From Bacteroidales bacterium (GTDB taxonomy: Bacteria > Bacteroidota > Bacteroidia > Bacteroidales > Muribaculaceae), in the NCBI GenBank assembly GCA_900770215.1, contig CAAGJW010000080.1, forward strand, positions 3,879 through 67,878: a DNA stretch of 64,000 nt. Direction: 5' to 3'. The translations under genes were made by a program, and so were the position numbers. The notes under the pieces are model-generated. The model was not told the DNA's origin. It did not search any database and saw only the letters and a list, made by a program, of their open reading frames with translations. Positions 53,517 to 63,269 of the stretch are shown piece after piece. Position 1 is the first letter of the stretch. Each line of letters opens with the position of its first letter.

Positions 53517-54273
53517 ATAACAATTTTTTAGCATCAGGCGGGGCTTCATTGCCCCAAGGTGGTCATGACTCCAGAGGCGGAATCATCGGTTAGCTACAAA
53601 AGAGAAAATTGATGGTAGACATGAATTTCACACGAAATTCACTGGTTTTCTTCTTAATTGCTCCACAAATTTAATAAACGACGACTTGCGATGCAAATCA
53701 TTAAAACGTTCTTAAACATTTACGGTTGTAAACTGCCGAACCCCACACTTTGTCCTAAACCACCTAATAATTGTGCCTTAGGGCAGTTTAATTTTCAAAA
53801 TTCGGCAAAATCAAAAACTTCAAAAATAACACTTTTTAACAAAATAGTACATTACGAAAGATTCACTTTTCATCAAAAACAGTAGAAAACTGCACAAAAT
53901 GAAGAAAAAGTGCAACAAAAGTAATCTTTTGAACACTTGCACCCCATTTTAAGCAAAAAGTGACAAAACCCGCAGCCAGACAGCGCTGCAAGAAACCAGC
54001 CCCGCTTGCTGCCACATCTTTCATGCGCCCCTTGGCCGCCATCGGCCGTGAGGTGTTCTCACGCCACCCCGCCCAAGCAAGGCTTTGCCTTTCTGGTTTT
54101 ATTGAAAATTGAAAGAAAATCGATGTCAACGCGAAAAAAAGTGCAAAAAAAAAACGGTTTTTAAAAATAATTATACAACTTTGTTTGCAACGTCAACAAT
54201 ATATGGAATTGCCCTTAATTCAATAACACAAACCATAGAACAATCTTTCAACTAACAACTAAATACAACAGAC
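53517..54273. other. Long AT-rich intergenic region
   Basis: This 757-bp stretch is mostly AT-rich and has only short frames, none with a signal, ribosome site or family match. An island at about 53990-54090 is GC-rich and reads on the minus strand as AWAGWRENTSRPMAAKGRMK, which has coding flavour but no start or family; it may be a decayed gene end. Nothing else is recognisable. Confidence 0.45.
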
Positions 54274-54823
54274 ATGAAAAAAGAGATGTTTAATCACGCT
54301 GGCACTTTTATTCGTTTTAAGTGCTTGTGGCAATGACGAGCCCGACGATCCTGCACAGGTAACGCGTGCACAAGACGGGAACGGAAAGGTTTTTGTTGAA
54401 AACGGAAAACTTGTCGATGCCACCATCAACTACTCACAAGCCCAGCTCATCGACGCCCTCAACCACTACGAGTGGGTGCAAGAATATGCATTCTACTACG
54501 ACAACAAGACCGTTTCGGGAAAAACCGAAATTCCATGGCTCCCAACAAAAATGCATATCGATGCAACTATAGAATATGACACCGACATACCTGCATGCAA
54601 AACAAGGCTGATGTCGATCGATGGCAAAGTCATCACTGCCACCATGCGCTTCGACCCCACATCAAGCTCATTTTATCCTGCCGAGAAATATATAGTGGTA
54701 GCACTTGACATGTCGCAAAACACGGGACGCATTGTTATGGACCAAAAGCTTCCCAATGAAGTGAAAGGCTATGATGCATCGTCGTTGTATGCTCGCATGG
54801 TTTGGAAAGCCGAAATACCGTAA
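54274..54823 (+). pseudogene. Lipoprotein gene with a frameshift just after its start codon
   Basis: From the ATG at 54274 the frame stops after 20 codons. If one A is removed from the A6 run at 54277-54282, the ATG joins a 183-codon frame that gives a typical lipoprotein: a MKKRCLITLALLFVLSACGN-type signal with lipobox SAC, then GKVFVENGKLVDATINY and a soluble domain to the stop at 54823. In the actual sequence that downstream frame has a TGA where its start should be and no usable start before 54476. The break could be a true mutation, phase-variable slippage or a sequencing error. Family unknown. Confidence 0.65.
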
Positions 54824-54850
54824 TCACTCTATTATAACAAAACACAGCGC

Positions 54851-56178
54851 ATGAAGCGTGCACTTATAGCCATTTTCACATGGGCCGCACTATGGCAGGG
54901 GCAGCCGCCGCTGGCACGGCGAGTCGCGTCCCTGCCGACACGGCCACACTGGCTCACGGGCTGCAACTCGACAATGTGGTTGTGTATGGCAGCCAGTCAA
55001 ATTTTGGTGTCGCCTCGTCGCAGATGAGTGCCACCACACTGAGCAAACAGCAGATTATGGCGGTACCCGTTTTCCTGGGCGAGCCCGATGTGTTCAAGTC
55101 GCTACAGAAAATGCCGCAGCGAGGATTACCGCGCGAGCCGCAACGAGAGCAGCTGGAGCAACCTGCTGTCGAGCATCTATTTCACCACCTTTCTCACTGC
55201 AAGCCACCGGCTGAACCTGAACCTCAACTATAGCCAGTACCTCTACGACATGTCGAGCAAGAACGTGATAAAAAACGAGATTATCGACCTGTACCGGCTA
55301 TATTATACCCACCACGATGTGAACAGCATCACCTCACACTCGGGCATAAAAGACATTGCTCTCACGGCCGATGCCTCGCTGCGCCTGGGGCAGCGGCACT
55401 GGCTGCGCTACGGACTGAAGCTCTCCCGGCAGATGCTCTCGCCCGACACAATAGTGTTTAAGGACGTGAACGTGACGCGATTCAGGGGCGGCATGAACTA
55501 TAGTGGAAATGAAAACTTCTACAACCCGAAGTATTCCACCTCAAGAGAGCTTGTCGACTACAGAAGCGCCAACGAGATGCACATCAACAATGCGGCCCTC
55601 TATGCCGAAGACGACTACACAGTAGTGAGCCCGCTGAAGGTGAACTACGGTCTGCGCCTGAGCGCCTACGCGGTCACGGGCAAGACCCACCTTGCCATTG
55701 AACCGCGACTGTCGGTGAGATGCCTCATCGCCCACGGGCTTGCCGTCAAGGCCTCCTACTCGAGCATGACACAGGGCATTCACCGCCTTGTAACCAACAA
55801 TATCGTGATGCCAAGCGACATAGGGGTGCCCATCACCAAAGACATCCCCTTGATGAAAAGCAACCTTTACGGCCTTGGGCCGAATTGGGACTGGAAAGGC
55901 TTGGGCATTGCTGTCGAAACCTACTACAAAACGCTCAACAACGTGCTGGAGTACAAAAACGGGGCTTCCTACTTCATCACCAACCGCAACTGGCAAGAAA
56001 TCGTGGTCCTGGGCAAGGGACGCAGCTATGGCTGCGAGCTGCTGGTGGAACGAAAGATGGGAAAACCACCGGCCGGCTCACCTACACGTGGTCGAAGGCG
56101 CTGCGCAAGTTTGACCGCGCAGGCCAGGAGATAAACGGCGGGCGGGAATTCTATGCCGCTACCTACCACCGGCACAAA
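54851..56178 (+). pseudogene. Decayed TonB-dependent receptor (frameshifts and internal deletion)
   Basis: The remains are in three frames. A signal-like MKRALIAIFTWAALWQG begins at 54851; by about 54910 the plug frame takes over (LDNVVVYGSQSNFG, VPVFLGEPDVFKSLQKMP), which is the FecA-like plug. At about 55120 the sequence jumps, with loss of the rest of the plug, into barrel sequence (NLLSSIYFTTFLTASHRLNL onward) in another frame. A third shift at about 56055 is needed to continue into TTGRLTYTWSKALRKFDR. The product would be far shorter than the usual receptor of about 750-800 residues. It then fuses in frame with the next pseudogene. Confidence 0.8.
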
Positions 56179-56607
56179 TTCTACCGCTTGAAAGTGAGAG
56201 GGGTGGCCAATAGAGAAGAGCTCCTGTTTGGCTGGTATATCGACAGATTCTACTCGGTGAGCGACAACTTCACCTCCGACGACATCATCTTTCTCGACAA
56301 CCAGCTGTCGAAGCCCTACGGTGACTGGGAAGCCGGGATGAGCAACGTGTTCGACGACCATCTATTCGACGGCCAGGACTACACATTCACGGTGGAGACG
56401 CGCAAGCGATATGGCGACAAGGCCCGCGTGATCGTGGAGCTGGAGGCCCTCAATGCCGACTTGTTCTACTTTCTCAAGTCCTACATGCTGTATCGCATTT
56501 CGACCGACGATGCCTATCTCACGCCCATAGGGCTGTACAGCAACATCGACAACGGCTGGGGCATACTGGGCACCTTGAGCTACGACCGGCACATCCTGTA
56601 CTATTGA
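56179..56607 (+). pseudogene. C-terminal half of a DUF4249-family protein fused to the receptor remnant
   Basis: From FYRLKVRGVANREELLFG to the stop at 56607, the sequence is the C-terminal half of a DUF4249 lipoprotein: SNVFDDHLFDGQDYTFTVET, FYFLKSYMLYRI, PIGLYSNIDNGWGILGTLSY. DUF4249 genes normally sit directly downstream of FecA-like TonB receptors. Here the end of the receptor barrel and the start of the DUF4249 protein are both missing, joined in the same frame near 56175, so a single deletion removed the junction of two formerly adjacent genes. Confidence 0.78.
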
Positions 56608-56676
56608 AACGCGCGAGGGACGGCTGCTGCGCAGTCACCCCTCACGGCGATATTTCATGTGGCGGCGAGAGTGTTT

Positions 56677-58200
56677 TTACTCGCCACGCTTGATGAGGCT
56701 GTGTATGGCACGGCCCACGTTGTTGGCAATGTCGGGGGCAATGAGGCCGTGGGTGCCTTGCTCCTCGACAGCGATGTCGCCTGCCAGGCCGTGCACATAC
56801 ACGGCCAGCACCACGCCCCAGTCGGGGGCATAGCCCTGGGCGATGAAAGCGGCAATCACGCCCGTGAGGCAGTCGCCGCTGCCGGCGGTGGCCATGCCGG
56901 CGTTGCCGCTGCTGTTGATATAGACCTTGCCGTCGGGGCGCACCGTCATGGTGTAGTGGCCCTTGAGCACAATGGTGACCTCGTAGAGCTTCGACACGTC
57001 GATGGCCTTCTTGAGGCGCTCCTCGTCGGTGCGGTGCAGATCGAAGAGGCGGTCAAACTCGGCCTCGTGCGGCGTGAGTATCGAGCCCTTGGGGATGCTG
57101 CGCAGCAGGATGGGGCGCTTGGCAATGCAATTGAGGGCGTCGGCATCGAGAATGCAGGGCTGGCGGTAGCTCTTCAAGAAGGTGTCGACGGCGTCGACCG
57201 TCTCGTCGCTCGTGCCCATGCCGGGGCCCAGGGCCACCACGCTGTACTTGTGGTAGAGGTCGATGCTGGTGGTGAAAATCTCGTTGCGGTCGGCCTCAAA
57301 GAGCACCTCGGGCACAGCCGTCGACAGCGGCACAAAGCCGCAGCGCGGGGCGTGCACAGTGACCAGGCCTGCACCGGCGCGGGTGGCACCGCGGGCGGCG
57401 AGCACGGCGGCGCCCATCATGCCGTAGCTGCCGGCCACGAGAAAGACCGTGCCGTTGTCATACTTGTTGATAAACGGGTCGTGGGGGCGCAAGGCAGCCC
57501 TCACGTCGTCGCGCTCGATGAGGTAGAAGTCGGTGGGCACCTGGGCGATGGCGCGCTCGTCCATGTCGAGGTCGAGCACCTTCACCTCGCCCACAAACTG
57601 GGCGTTCTCGGCAAAAAAGAACGAGAGGCGCTTGAACTGGAAGGCCAGCGTGAGCTTGGCCTTGATGATGTTGCGGTGGTCGGTGCCCATGTTCCACTCG
57701 CCGAAGAGGCCCGAAGGCACGTCGATCGACACGGTGTAGGCTCCCGAGTCGTTGATATACTGCACCAGGGCCGAGTAGCCACCCTTGAGCGGGCTGCGCA
57801 GCCCCGAGCCGAAGAGGCCGTCGAGCACTACGTCGTCGGGACCCAGCTCGGGTGGGTTGAAGGTGTCGACCACCTCGTTAAATTCCACGTTGGGGCAGTC
57901 TTGCAGGCGGTCTTTGTTGGTCGAGCAGCACGGCGACAGGTGCGACGACTTGATGTTGAACAAGTACACCTCCGACCGGTAACCCTGCTCCGAGAGCATG
58001 CGGGCAGCGGCCAGCGCGTCGCCGCCGTTGTTGCCAGGCCCGGCAAATATCACCAGGCGCTTCGACGGGCGCCAGCGCGAGATGATCTCGTAGGCCACCG
58101 CCGAGGCAGCACGCTCCATGAGGTCGAGTGTTGAGATGTTTTCGGCTTCGATTGTCGCTTCGTCTATTCTCCTTATACCATCGGTAGTAAAAATCTTCAT
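56677..58200 (-). CDS. nnrDE: Bifunctional NAD(P)HX epimerase/dehydratase
   Basis: This 507-residue fused enzyme has an N-terminal YjeF_N epimerase domain (about 1-215; FAGPGNNGGDALAAARML, VLDGLFGSGL) and a C-terminal ADP-dependent dehydratase of the ribokinase-like type (about 230-507; VALGPGMGTS, LTPHEAEFDRL, AGSGDCLTGVIAAF). It repairs hydrated NADH and NADPH. The fused form is usual in Bacteroidetes. It is monocistronic on the minus strand, divergent from hpt. Confidence 0.94.
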   Translation of the reverse strand: MKIFTTDGIRRIDEATIEAENISTLDLMERAASAVAYEIISRWRPSKRLVIFAGPGNNGGDALAAARMLSEQGYRSEVYLFNIKSSHLSPCCSTNKDRLQDCPNVEFNEVVDTFNPPELGPDDVVLDGLFGSGLRSPLKGGYSALVQYINDSGAYTVSIDVPSGLFGEWNMGTDHRNIIKAKLTLAFQFKRLSFFFAENAQFVGEVKVLDLDMDERAIAQVPTDFYLIERDDVRAALRPHDPFINKYDNGTVFLVAGSYGMMGAAVLAARGATRAGAGLVTVHAPRCGFVPLSTAVPEVLFEADRNEIFTTSIDLYHKYSVVALGPGMGTSDETVDAVDTFLKSYRQPCILDADALNCIAKRPILLRSIPKGSILTPHEAEFDRLFDLHRTDEERLKKAIDVSKLYEVTIVLKGHYTMTVRPDGKVYINSSGNAGMATAGSGDCLTGVIAAFIAQGYAPDWGVVLAVYVHGLAGDIAVEEQGTHGLIAPDIANNVGRAIHSLIKRGE

Positions 58201-58407
58201 TCCATGAGCAGTTTAATCGACTCGCTGCCAGCCATGAGCCACGGCGGGCGCAGTCTTACGATTTAGCCTACAAAAATAACACTTTTTTCACTGAGCAAGA
58301 ACATAAAACCACAAAAAAAATTGTAGCAATCTTTTCTTATCTGTATTAGAAATTTGGTGGAATTATCAAACTTTTCTACCTTTGTGGAAATATTTCTTTA
58401 ATTCTCT
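58201..58407 (+). promoter_or_regulatory. hpt: Intergenic region with hpt promoter
   Basis: A strong match to the Bacteroidetes promoter reads TTTG (58353-58356), a 20-nt spacer and TACCTTTG (58377-58384), 23 nt before the hpt start codon. The rest of this 207-bp spacer is AT-rich with no coding sequence. Confidence 0.7.
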
Positions 58408-58959
58408 ATGGAAGAAGTCACAATCAAGGGCCTTACCTTTGTACCTTATCTCAAAGAAGAAGAGATTCTCAAGCAGGTGAAGCGCGTGGCGAGCGAGATA
58501 CGCCGCGACCTCGAGCCGGGAGACGCTCCCATCTTCCTGTGTGTGCTCAACGGCGCATTCATCTTTGCGGCCGACGTGTTCAGGGAGGTCAACATTCCCG
58601 AGAGCGAGATCACCTTCATTCGCTTCAAGTCCTACGAGGGCACGCAGTCGACCGGCGTGGTGAAGCAGGTGATGGGGCTCACCGAGAGCCTTGAGGGCCG
58701 CACGGTAATCATCATCGAGGACATAGTCGACACCGGTGTCACCGCTCAGCAGCTGCGGGCCACGCTCAAGAAGCAGAACCCCAAGTCGGTGAAGATGGCC
58801 ACGCTGCTCTTCAAGCCGCAGTCGCTCACCACAGGGCAGGTGCCCGAGTATGTGGGCTTTGAAATTCCGTCGAAGTTCATCATTGGCTACGGTCTCGACC
58901 TCGACGGCCAGGCGCGCAACCTGCGCGACATATGGGTGCTCAAGGACAAGGAGAAATAA
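58408..58959 (+). CDS. hpt: Hypoxanthine phosphoribosyltransferase
   Basis: This 183-residue type I PRTase has the PRPP-binding loop IIIEDIVDTGVTAQQL, the flexible loop FKSYEGTQSTG and the C-terminal GYGLDLDGQARNLRDIWVL. It salvages hypoxanthine and guanine to IMP and GMP. Adenylate kinase follows 87 nt later, making a small purine nucleotide operon. Confidence 0.95.
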   Translation: MEEVTIKGLTFVPYLKEEEILKQVKRVASEIRRDLEPGDAPIFLCVLNGAFIFAADVFREVNIPESEITFIRFKSYEGTQSTGVVKQVMGLTESLEGRTVIIIEDIVDTGVTAQQLRATLKKQNPKSVKMATLLFKPQSLTTGQVPEYVGFEIPSKFIIGYGLDLDGQARNLRDIWVLKDKEK

Positions 58960-59046
58960 GCGCCCGGGCCATCACAAGAGAGAGAAAGAAGCACATGTAG
59001 TGAATCAAATTTTTCAAACCGATATATATTTATTACAGAAAGAGAT

Positions 59047-59622
59047 ATGCTAAACATTGTCATGTTCGGAGCTCCGGGTTCGGGCAAAGGAACCCAAAGC
59101 GAGGTTTTAATCAAGACCTATGGACTGTTTCACATTTCGACGGGCGACGTGTTGCGCGACAACATCAAGCGCGGCACCGAGCTGGGCAAGACGGCCAAGG
59201 GATTTATCGACAAGGGCCAGCTCATCCCCGACAATCTCATGGTCAACATTCTGGCCTCGGTGGTCGACGACCATCGCGACGAGGCCAAGAACGGTGTGAT
59301 CTTTGACGGCTTCCCCCGCACCATCGCACAGGCCGAGGCGCTCGAGAAGATGCTCGACGAGCGCGGCACGAGCGTGAGCGCTGTCATAGGCCTCGACGTG
59401 CCCGAGGAGATACTCATAGGCCGCCTGCTCAACCGCGGCAAGGAGAGCGGCCGCAGCGACGACAACCTGGAGACCATCAACGACCGCCTCAAGGTGTACC
59501 ACAACAGCACGGCCCCGCTCAAGGAATACTATGAGAAAAAAGGGCTGCTGCACATGGTGAAGGGCACCGGCGGCGCCACGGTGGTGTTTGAGCGCGTGCG
59601 CAAGATTGTCGACAACCTGTAA
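59047..59622 (+). CDS. adk: Adenylate kinase
   Basis: This 191-residue enzyme has the P-loop GAPGSGKGT (8-16), STGDVLRDNI, the DGFPRTIAQAEAL segment, and a short lid (GRLLNRGKESGRSDDN) with no zinc-binding cysteines. It converts AMP and ATP to two ADP. It is followed by a good terminator at 59666. Confidence 0.95.
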   Translation: MLNIVMFGAPGSGKGTQSEVLIKTYGLFHISTGDVLRDNIKRGTELGKTAKGFIDKGQLIPDNLMVNILASVVDDHRDEAKNGVIFDGFPRTIAQAEALEKMLDERGTSVSAVIGLDVPEEILIGRLLNRGKESGRSDDNLETINDRLKVYHNSTAPLKEYYEKKGLLHMVKGTGGATVVFERVRKIVDNL

Positions 59623-59665
59623 CGCGCGCGCGTGCGCGGTTGCACCCCTCTCCCATTATGAAACA

Positions 59666-59705
59666 AGCCTGACTGCAGCAATGCTGTTGTCAGGCTATTT
59701 TTTTA
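59666..59705 (+). terminator. Rho-independent terminator of adk
   Basis: An 8-bp outer stem (AGCCTGAC at 59666-59673 with GTCAGGCT at 59689-59696), an inner CAGC/GCTG stem and a run of seven T form a typical terminator 44 nt after adk. Confidence 0.88.
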
Positions 59706-59725
59706 CGGCGGGGGGAGGGGCGGCA

Positions 59726-60076
59726 TCAGCGGGGCTCCTGGTCGCCGTCGCCGGTGGCGGCATTGTCCCAGGGGTAGCGACGGCGTGGATTGCGCGGGAA
59801 CCAGCCCTTGTGCACGCGCTCCTGCTGCTGGAAGGTTTCAAGTATGGCCCAGAAGCTGGAAAACGAGGCCACGCCCAGCAGCGAGGCCACAAGCAGGTTG
59901 CTGGCCAGCAGGGCGCCGGCACCCAGCAGGATGCCGGCCACGAGAAACACGCGCCATATCTTGACGCCGAAGTAGTACTCGCCCTTGATGACAAGGGGGT
60001 GAAACAGGCCTATGATGAGAAACGTGCACAAGCCAGTGACGAGGCCAAACAGGTGATGTTGCATGAGAAATTCCAT
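59726..60076 (-). CDS. DUF4491-family small membrane protein
   Basis: This 116-residue protein has about three hydrophobic helices (GLVTGLCTFLIIGLFHPLVI, then VFLVAGILLGAGALLASNLL, then ASLLGVASFSSFWAI), each preceded by short polar turns, and a polar basic tail (PRNPRRRYPW). FHPLVIKGEYYFG is characteristic of DUF4491. Function unknown. It lies 36 nt after the ABC permease gene in the same direction, so it may be the last gene of that operon. Confidence 0.85.
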   Translation of the reverse strand: MEFLMQHHLFGLVTGLCTFLIIGLFHPLVIKGEYYFGVKIWRVFLVAGILLGAGALLASNLLVASLLGVASFSSFWAILETFQQQERVHKGWFPRNPRRRYPWDNAATGDGDQEPR

Positions 60077-60112
60077 GAGTGTATCGTGCGAGGTTGAGGG
60101 TGATTAAAAAAG

Positions 60113-61309
60113 TCAATCTTGAATCCAGAGCGAACGCACCTTGCGCTTGATGGCCGTGACGTTGCCTGCCGTGATGCAGCCCATGATAGCCACCGCCACG
60201 ACCAGGGCCGCCACAAGGCTGCCGCCATTGGTGCCGAAGTCGCGCAAGGTGTCCATGTAGCACATGCGTGCCACCAGCATGAGCACCACCGAGAGCACCA
60301 GCACGCAGCAGTTGATCACGGCCACCATCTTCACATAGGGCCGCGCCACCTCGGCTGGCGAGTAGCCCAGCATGAGCAGGTCTTGCAGCTTCTTGGTGTT
60401 CTTCTGCAAGAGCAGGTAGATGCTGAGCATGAGCACGAAAAACGAGAGCAGACTGATGATGACACCCACAATGATGACGATGGTGATGATGAGCGTGAGG
60501 AAGTAGTAGGCCTTGCCGCTCGACATCTTGTCGCCGGCTATCTCGTAGTGATGGGCATCCATGTAGCTCTGTATCTGGGGGTCGCCCGGGCGGTTCACCT
60601 CCACGATGAGGCGCTGCGGCAGCGGTGTGGTGCCGTCGCCATAGCGGGCATTGGCCCACCGCATGAAGTTCTCGGGCACGATGATGGTGTTCAGGCGGCT
60701 CGAGAAGCCCACGATGTGGCCTGGCATGGTCTCGCTGCGGCCGTTGCCGTTGAAGGTGAAGGTCATGGGCACGCTCGAAGCATTGCCCTCGCTTATCTTG
60801 GGCAGTCCCTGGGTAGAGGCAAACCCGAAGTTGTAGAGCGACAGGTAGTCGCGGCTCATGATCACGGGCACCTGCGGGTGGGCCGGGTCGAAGGTCCAAG
60901 TGGGATCGACGTCGATAAACTCGGTGGGTATCGACTCAAAGAAGAACTGCGTGTGCATGGTGTGGGCACCGCCGCCCCCTATCGTGGCCATGATGCCAAA
61001 GTTGCCGCTGGTGAAGCGTCCCACCTTGCGGCACCACTTCTGACTCTCGAGGTCGGCGATGTCGGCCTCGGTAAATTGCGACTTGTCGCCCATCATGGCT
61101 CCGGCGCTGGTGATGTTGCGCGTGATGATGAGGTAGTCTTTCCTGATAAAGCTCTCCTGGTCGTTAAACACTGGCAGCACGTCGCTGTAGAACTGCACGG
61201 CCAGGATGACGATGGTGAGGCCTATGAGATTGGCCGCCGAGAAACCTATGAGCTGCGACTTGCTGATGTGCTTGCGCAGCAATTTCCACATTAATCCTTT
61301 CTGCATCAT
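60113..61309 (-). CDS. ABC transporter permease (FtsX/MacB-like)
   Basis: This 398-residue permease has the FtsX-like layout: an N-terminal helix (LIGFSAANLIGLTIVILAVQ), a periplasmic domain of about 220 residues, then three helices (about 270-300, 325-350, 365-385). The periplasmic part lacks the classical MacB hydrophilic repeat but has the same size. Its start overlaps the ATPase gene by 4 nt. The transported substrate could be a lipoprotein, peptide or lipid; not determinable. Confidence 0.85.
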   Translation of the reverse strand: MMQKGLMWKLLRKHISKSQLIGFSAANLIGLTIVILAVQFYSDVLPVFNDQESFIRKDYLIITRNITSAGAMMGDKSQFTEADIADLESQKWCRKVGRFTSGNFGIMATIGGGGAHTMHTQFFFESIPTEFIDVDPTWTFDPAHPQVPVIMSRDYLSLYNFGFASTQGLPKISEGNASSVPMTFTFNGNGRSETMPGHIVGFSSRLNTIIVPENFMRWANARYGDGTTPLPQRLIVEVNRPGDPQIQSYMDAHHYEIAGDKMSSGKAYYFLTLIITIVIIVGVIISLLSFFVLMLSIYLLLQKNTKKLQDLLMLGYSPAEVARPYVKMVAVINCCVLVLSVVLMLVARMCYMDTLRDFGTNGGSLVAALVVAVAIMGCITAGNVTAIKRKVRSLWIQD

Positions 61310-61950
61310 AGCTTAAACTCCTTGTCGACTTGGATTTTCACATTGTTGCCCACCGAGGTGGAGATGATGCCAGCACCTTGACGGCTGGCCTCGTCGCTCA
61401 CGAGCCGGGCCACGATGGCGTTGTTGGCCTCGTCGAGATGGCTCACTGGCTCGTCGAGCAGGATAAAGTCGGCAGGCTGGCACAGGGTGCGAATGATGGC
61501 CACGCGCTGCTGCTGCCCTATCGAGAGCTTGCCCAGCGGGCTGTCGACCTTGTCGGGGATGCCCAGCTGTTCAAAGTAGGCCACGATCTCCTTCTCGGTC
61601 TTGTGATGCGTGAGGCGGTTTTTGAGTTGTATGTTCTCCATGGCCGTGAGCTCGGGAAACAGGCGCAGCTCCTGGGGCAAGTAGGCGATGCTCGACTGCC
61701 GCACGCGACACCACTCGGGCACCGAGAGCTGCTTGATGTCGCGCCCGTCGAAGGCTATCGTGCCCGAGTAGTCGACACGGTAGCCATACACATAGGCGCA
61801 CAGCGACGACTTGCCCGTGCCGCTCTCGGCCGATATCAAATAATGCTTACCCTTCTCAAAGACGATGTCGCGCAGCCACACCTGGCTGTTGTCGTCCTCT
61901 CGACCGGCAAACACTGCCGGCAGGGTGTTGAACAGTTCTATCTTCTCCAT
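61306..61950 (-). CDS. ABC transporter ATP-binding protein
   Basis: This 214-residue ATPase has Walker A SAESGTGKSS, Q-loop LPQELRLFPELTAMENI, signature LSIGQQQRVAI and Walker B FILLDEPVSHLDE. It is of the MacB/LolD/FtsE type that energises FtsX-like permeases. The C-terminal switch His is not evident: the region reads IISTSVGNN in place of the usual TH, which may reduce or alter hydrolysis. Four-nt overlap with the permease gene shows they are a pair. Confidence 0.9.
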   Translation of the reverse strand: MEKIELFNTLPAVFAGREDDNSQVWLRDIVFEKGKHYLISAESGTGKSSLCAYVYGYRVDYSGTIAFDGRDIKQLSVPEWCRVRQSSIAYLPQELRLFPELTAMENIQLKNRLTHHKTEKEIVAYFEQLGIPDKVDSPLGKLSIGQQQRVAIIRTLCQPADFILLDEPVSHLDEANNAIVARLVSDEASRQGAGIISTSVGNNVKIQVDKEFKL

Positions 61951-62002
61951 AAGTCACTTGTAGTATTTCATTATAGTTGTGCACAGCCGCGCCCCACGGC
62001 GG

Positions 62003-62959
62003 TCAGTCGTCGCAACGGCCGTTCGAGTCCACGGGCTCGCCCTTGTAGGGCTCGATGTGGATGTTGGCAATCACGTTGCCCAGCTTCTCGCGCAGGCGGT
62101 TCTCAACATGGGTCGAGATGTCGTGGGCCTGGGTCACGGTGAGGTCGCCGTCGACCTTGATGTGAAAGTCGATGATGTGCACGTTGCCGTTGTGGCGACA
62201 GCGCAGGTTGTGATAGGCCTTCACGCCAGGCACGCTGGCTATGGCGGCTCCTATGCGGTCGAGGTCTTCTTGCGGCAGGGTCACCTCGAGCAGCTCCTGC
62301 ACAGCAGGCTTGGCCAGCTTGATGGCCACAGCCACGATAAACACGCTCACCGCCATGCCGGCCAGCGGGTCGAGTATCGTCCACTTGTGGCCCAGGTAGA
62401 TGGCACCGCCTATGCCCACAAGCGTGGCTATCGACGAGAGCGCGTCGCTGCGGTGGTGCCACGCGTTGGCCTCGAGGGCCATGCTCTTGAGGTCCATGCC
62501 CACATAGTGGGTGTACTGGTACAGGGCCTCCTTGGTGACGATGCTCACCAGGGCCATCCACAGGGCGATCATGCCCGGTGCCTCGAGCTGCCGCCCCTCG
62601 ACGAGCACGCTCCACACCTTGGTGCCGCTGGTCCAGAAGAGCATCACTGCCACCACGGCCAGGGCCAGGGCGATCAAGAAGGTGGCAAAGGTCTCAAACT
62701 TGCCGTGCCCGTAGCGGTACACCTTGTTCACGCCGCGGGCCGAGACGCCCACAAAGACGATGACAATAATATCGGTGAGAAAATCGCTTATCGAGTGCAC
62801 GCCGTCGGCAATCATGGCGCCCGAGTGGCCCACGATGCCAGCCAGTATTTTAAAGAATGAGAGCACGCCGTTGCACCCGAAACCTATCCAGGTGCACCGT
62901 TGGGCCGCACGGGCACGCTGCTCGTCGGTCATTATTTTTGTATTGTTTTGTTTTTTCAT
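62003..62959 (-). CDS. Cation diffusion facilitator (zinc/iron/manganese exporter)
   Basis: This 318-residue CDF protein has six helices with metal sites HSGAMIADGVHSISDFLTD (helix 2, D..HSxxD) and HHRSDALSS (helix 5, H..D). The C-terminal cytoplasmic domain carries VHIIDFHIKVDGDLTV and HDISTHVE. It exports divalent metals in exchange for protons. The favoured ATG is at 62957-62959, preceded by AAGGGA; the ATG at 62930-62932 is an alternative. The frame stays open upstream to 63250 through repeat sequence that is not coding. Confidence 0.9.
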   Translation of the reverse strand: MKKQNNTKIMTDEQRARAAQRCTWIGFGCNGVLSFFKILAGIVGHSGAMIADGVHSISDFLTDIIVIVFVGVSARGVNKVYRYGHGKFETFATFLIALALAVVAVMLFWTSGTKVWSVLVEGRQLEAPGMIALWMALVSIVTKEALYQYTHYVGMDLKSMALEANAWHHRSDALSSIATLVGIGGAIYLGHKWTILDPLAGMAVSVFIVAVAIKLAKPAVQELLEVTLPQEDLDRIGAAIASVPGVKAYHNLRCRHNGNVHIIDFHIKVDGDLTVTQAHDISTHVENRLREKLGNVIANIHIEPYKGEPVDSNGRCDD

Positions 62960-63189
62960 AATTCCCTTGCACACTGCATGGGCAGTGCATCCTCCTATTC
63001 GTAACAAGGTGCAAAAATAGTGATTTAAACGACACAGCACCCGTTTTTTAACCAACTTTTTTTCACAGCACGCCAGCAAGTGGTCTCCACAGCTGTACAG
63101 CCATTGCAGAATGCTGAAAAAACACTCCAACTGAAACCTTACAGTATCGCACGGTGCTGAAACAATCACCCACCAAGCCCCGGCAGGGG
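62960..63189. other. Intergenic region, no gene seen
   Basis: This spacer contains the leader of the CDF gene and AT-rich sequence; no coding frame or clear promoter was found. Confidence 0.35.
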
Positions 63190-63246
63190 CGGCAGCTTTT
63201 AGGCAGGCGGTGAAGCGAGCCCCCACGGGCGAGCGCAACCCCTGCA
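63190..63246. repeat. Solitary copy of the 93-bp repeat unit (first half)
   Basis: The sequence CAGCTTTTAGGCAGGCGGTG followed by AAGCGAGCCCCCACGGGCGA and GCGCAACCCCTGCA repeats 52389-52441 with few differences, including the AGCTTTTAGG that precedes only the first tandem copy. This indicates that the array at 52.4 kb started from the same dispersed unit. Confidence 0.8.
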
Positions 63247-63269
63247 ACACGCCCCCACTGCGGCCAAGC

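Noticed and set aside
53658..53885. Small gene of 75 codons in the AT-rich spacer
   Set aside because: No signal, domain or ribosome site; composition is like the surrounding non-coding sequence.
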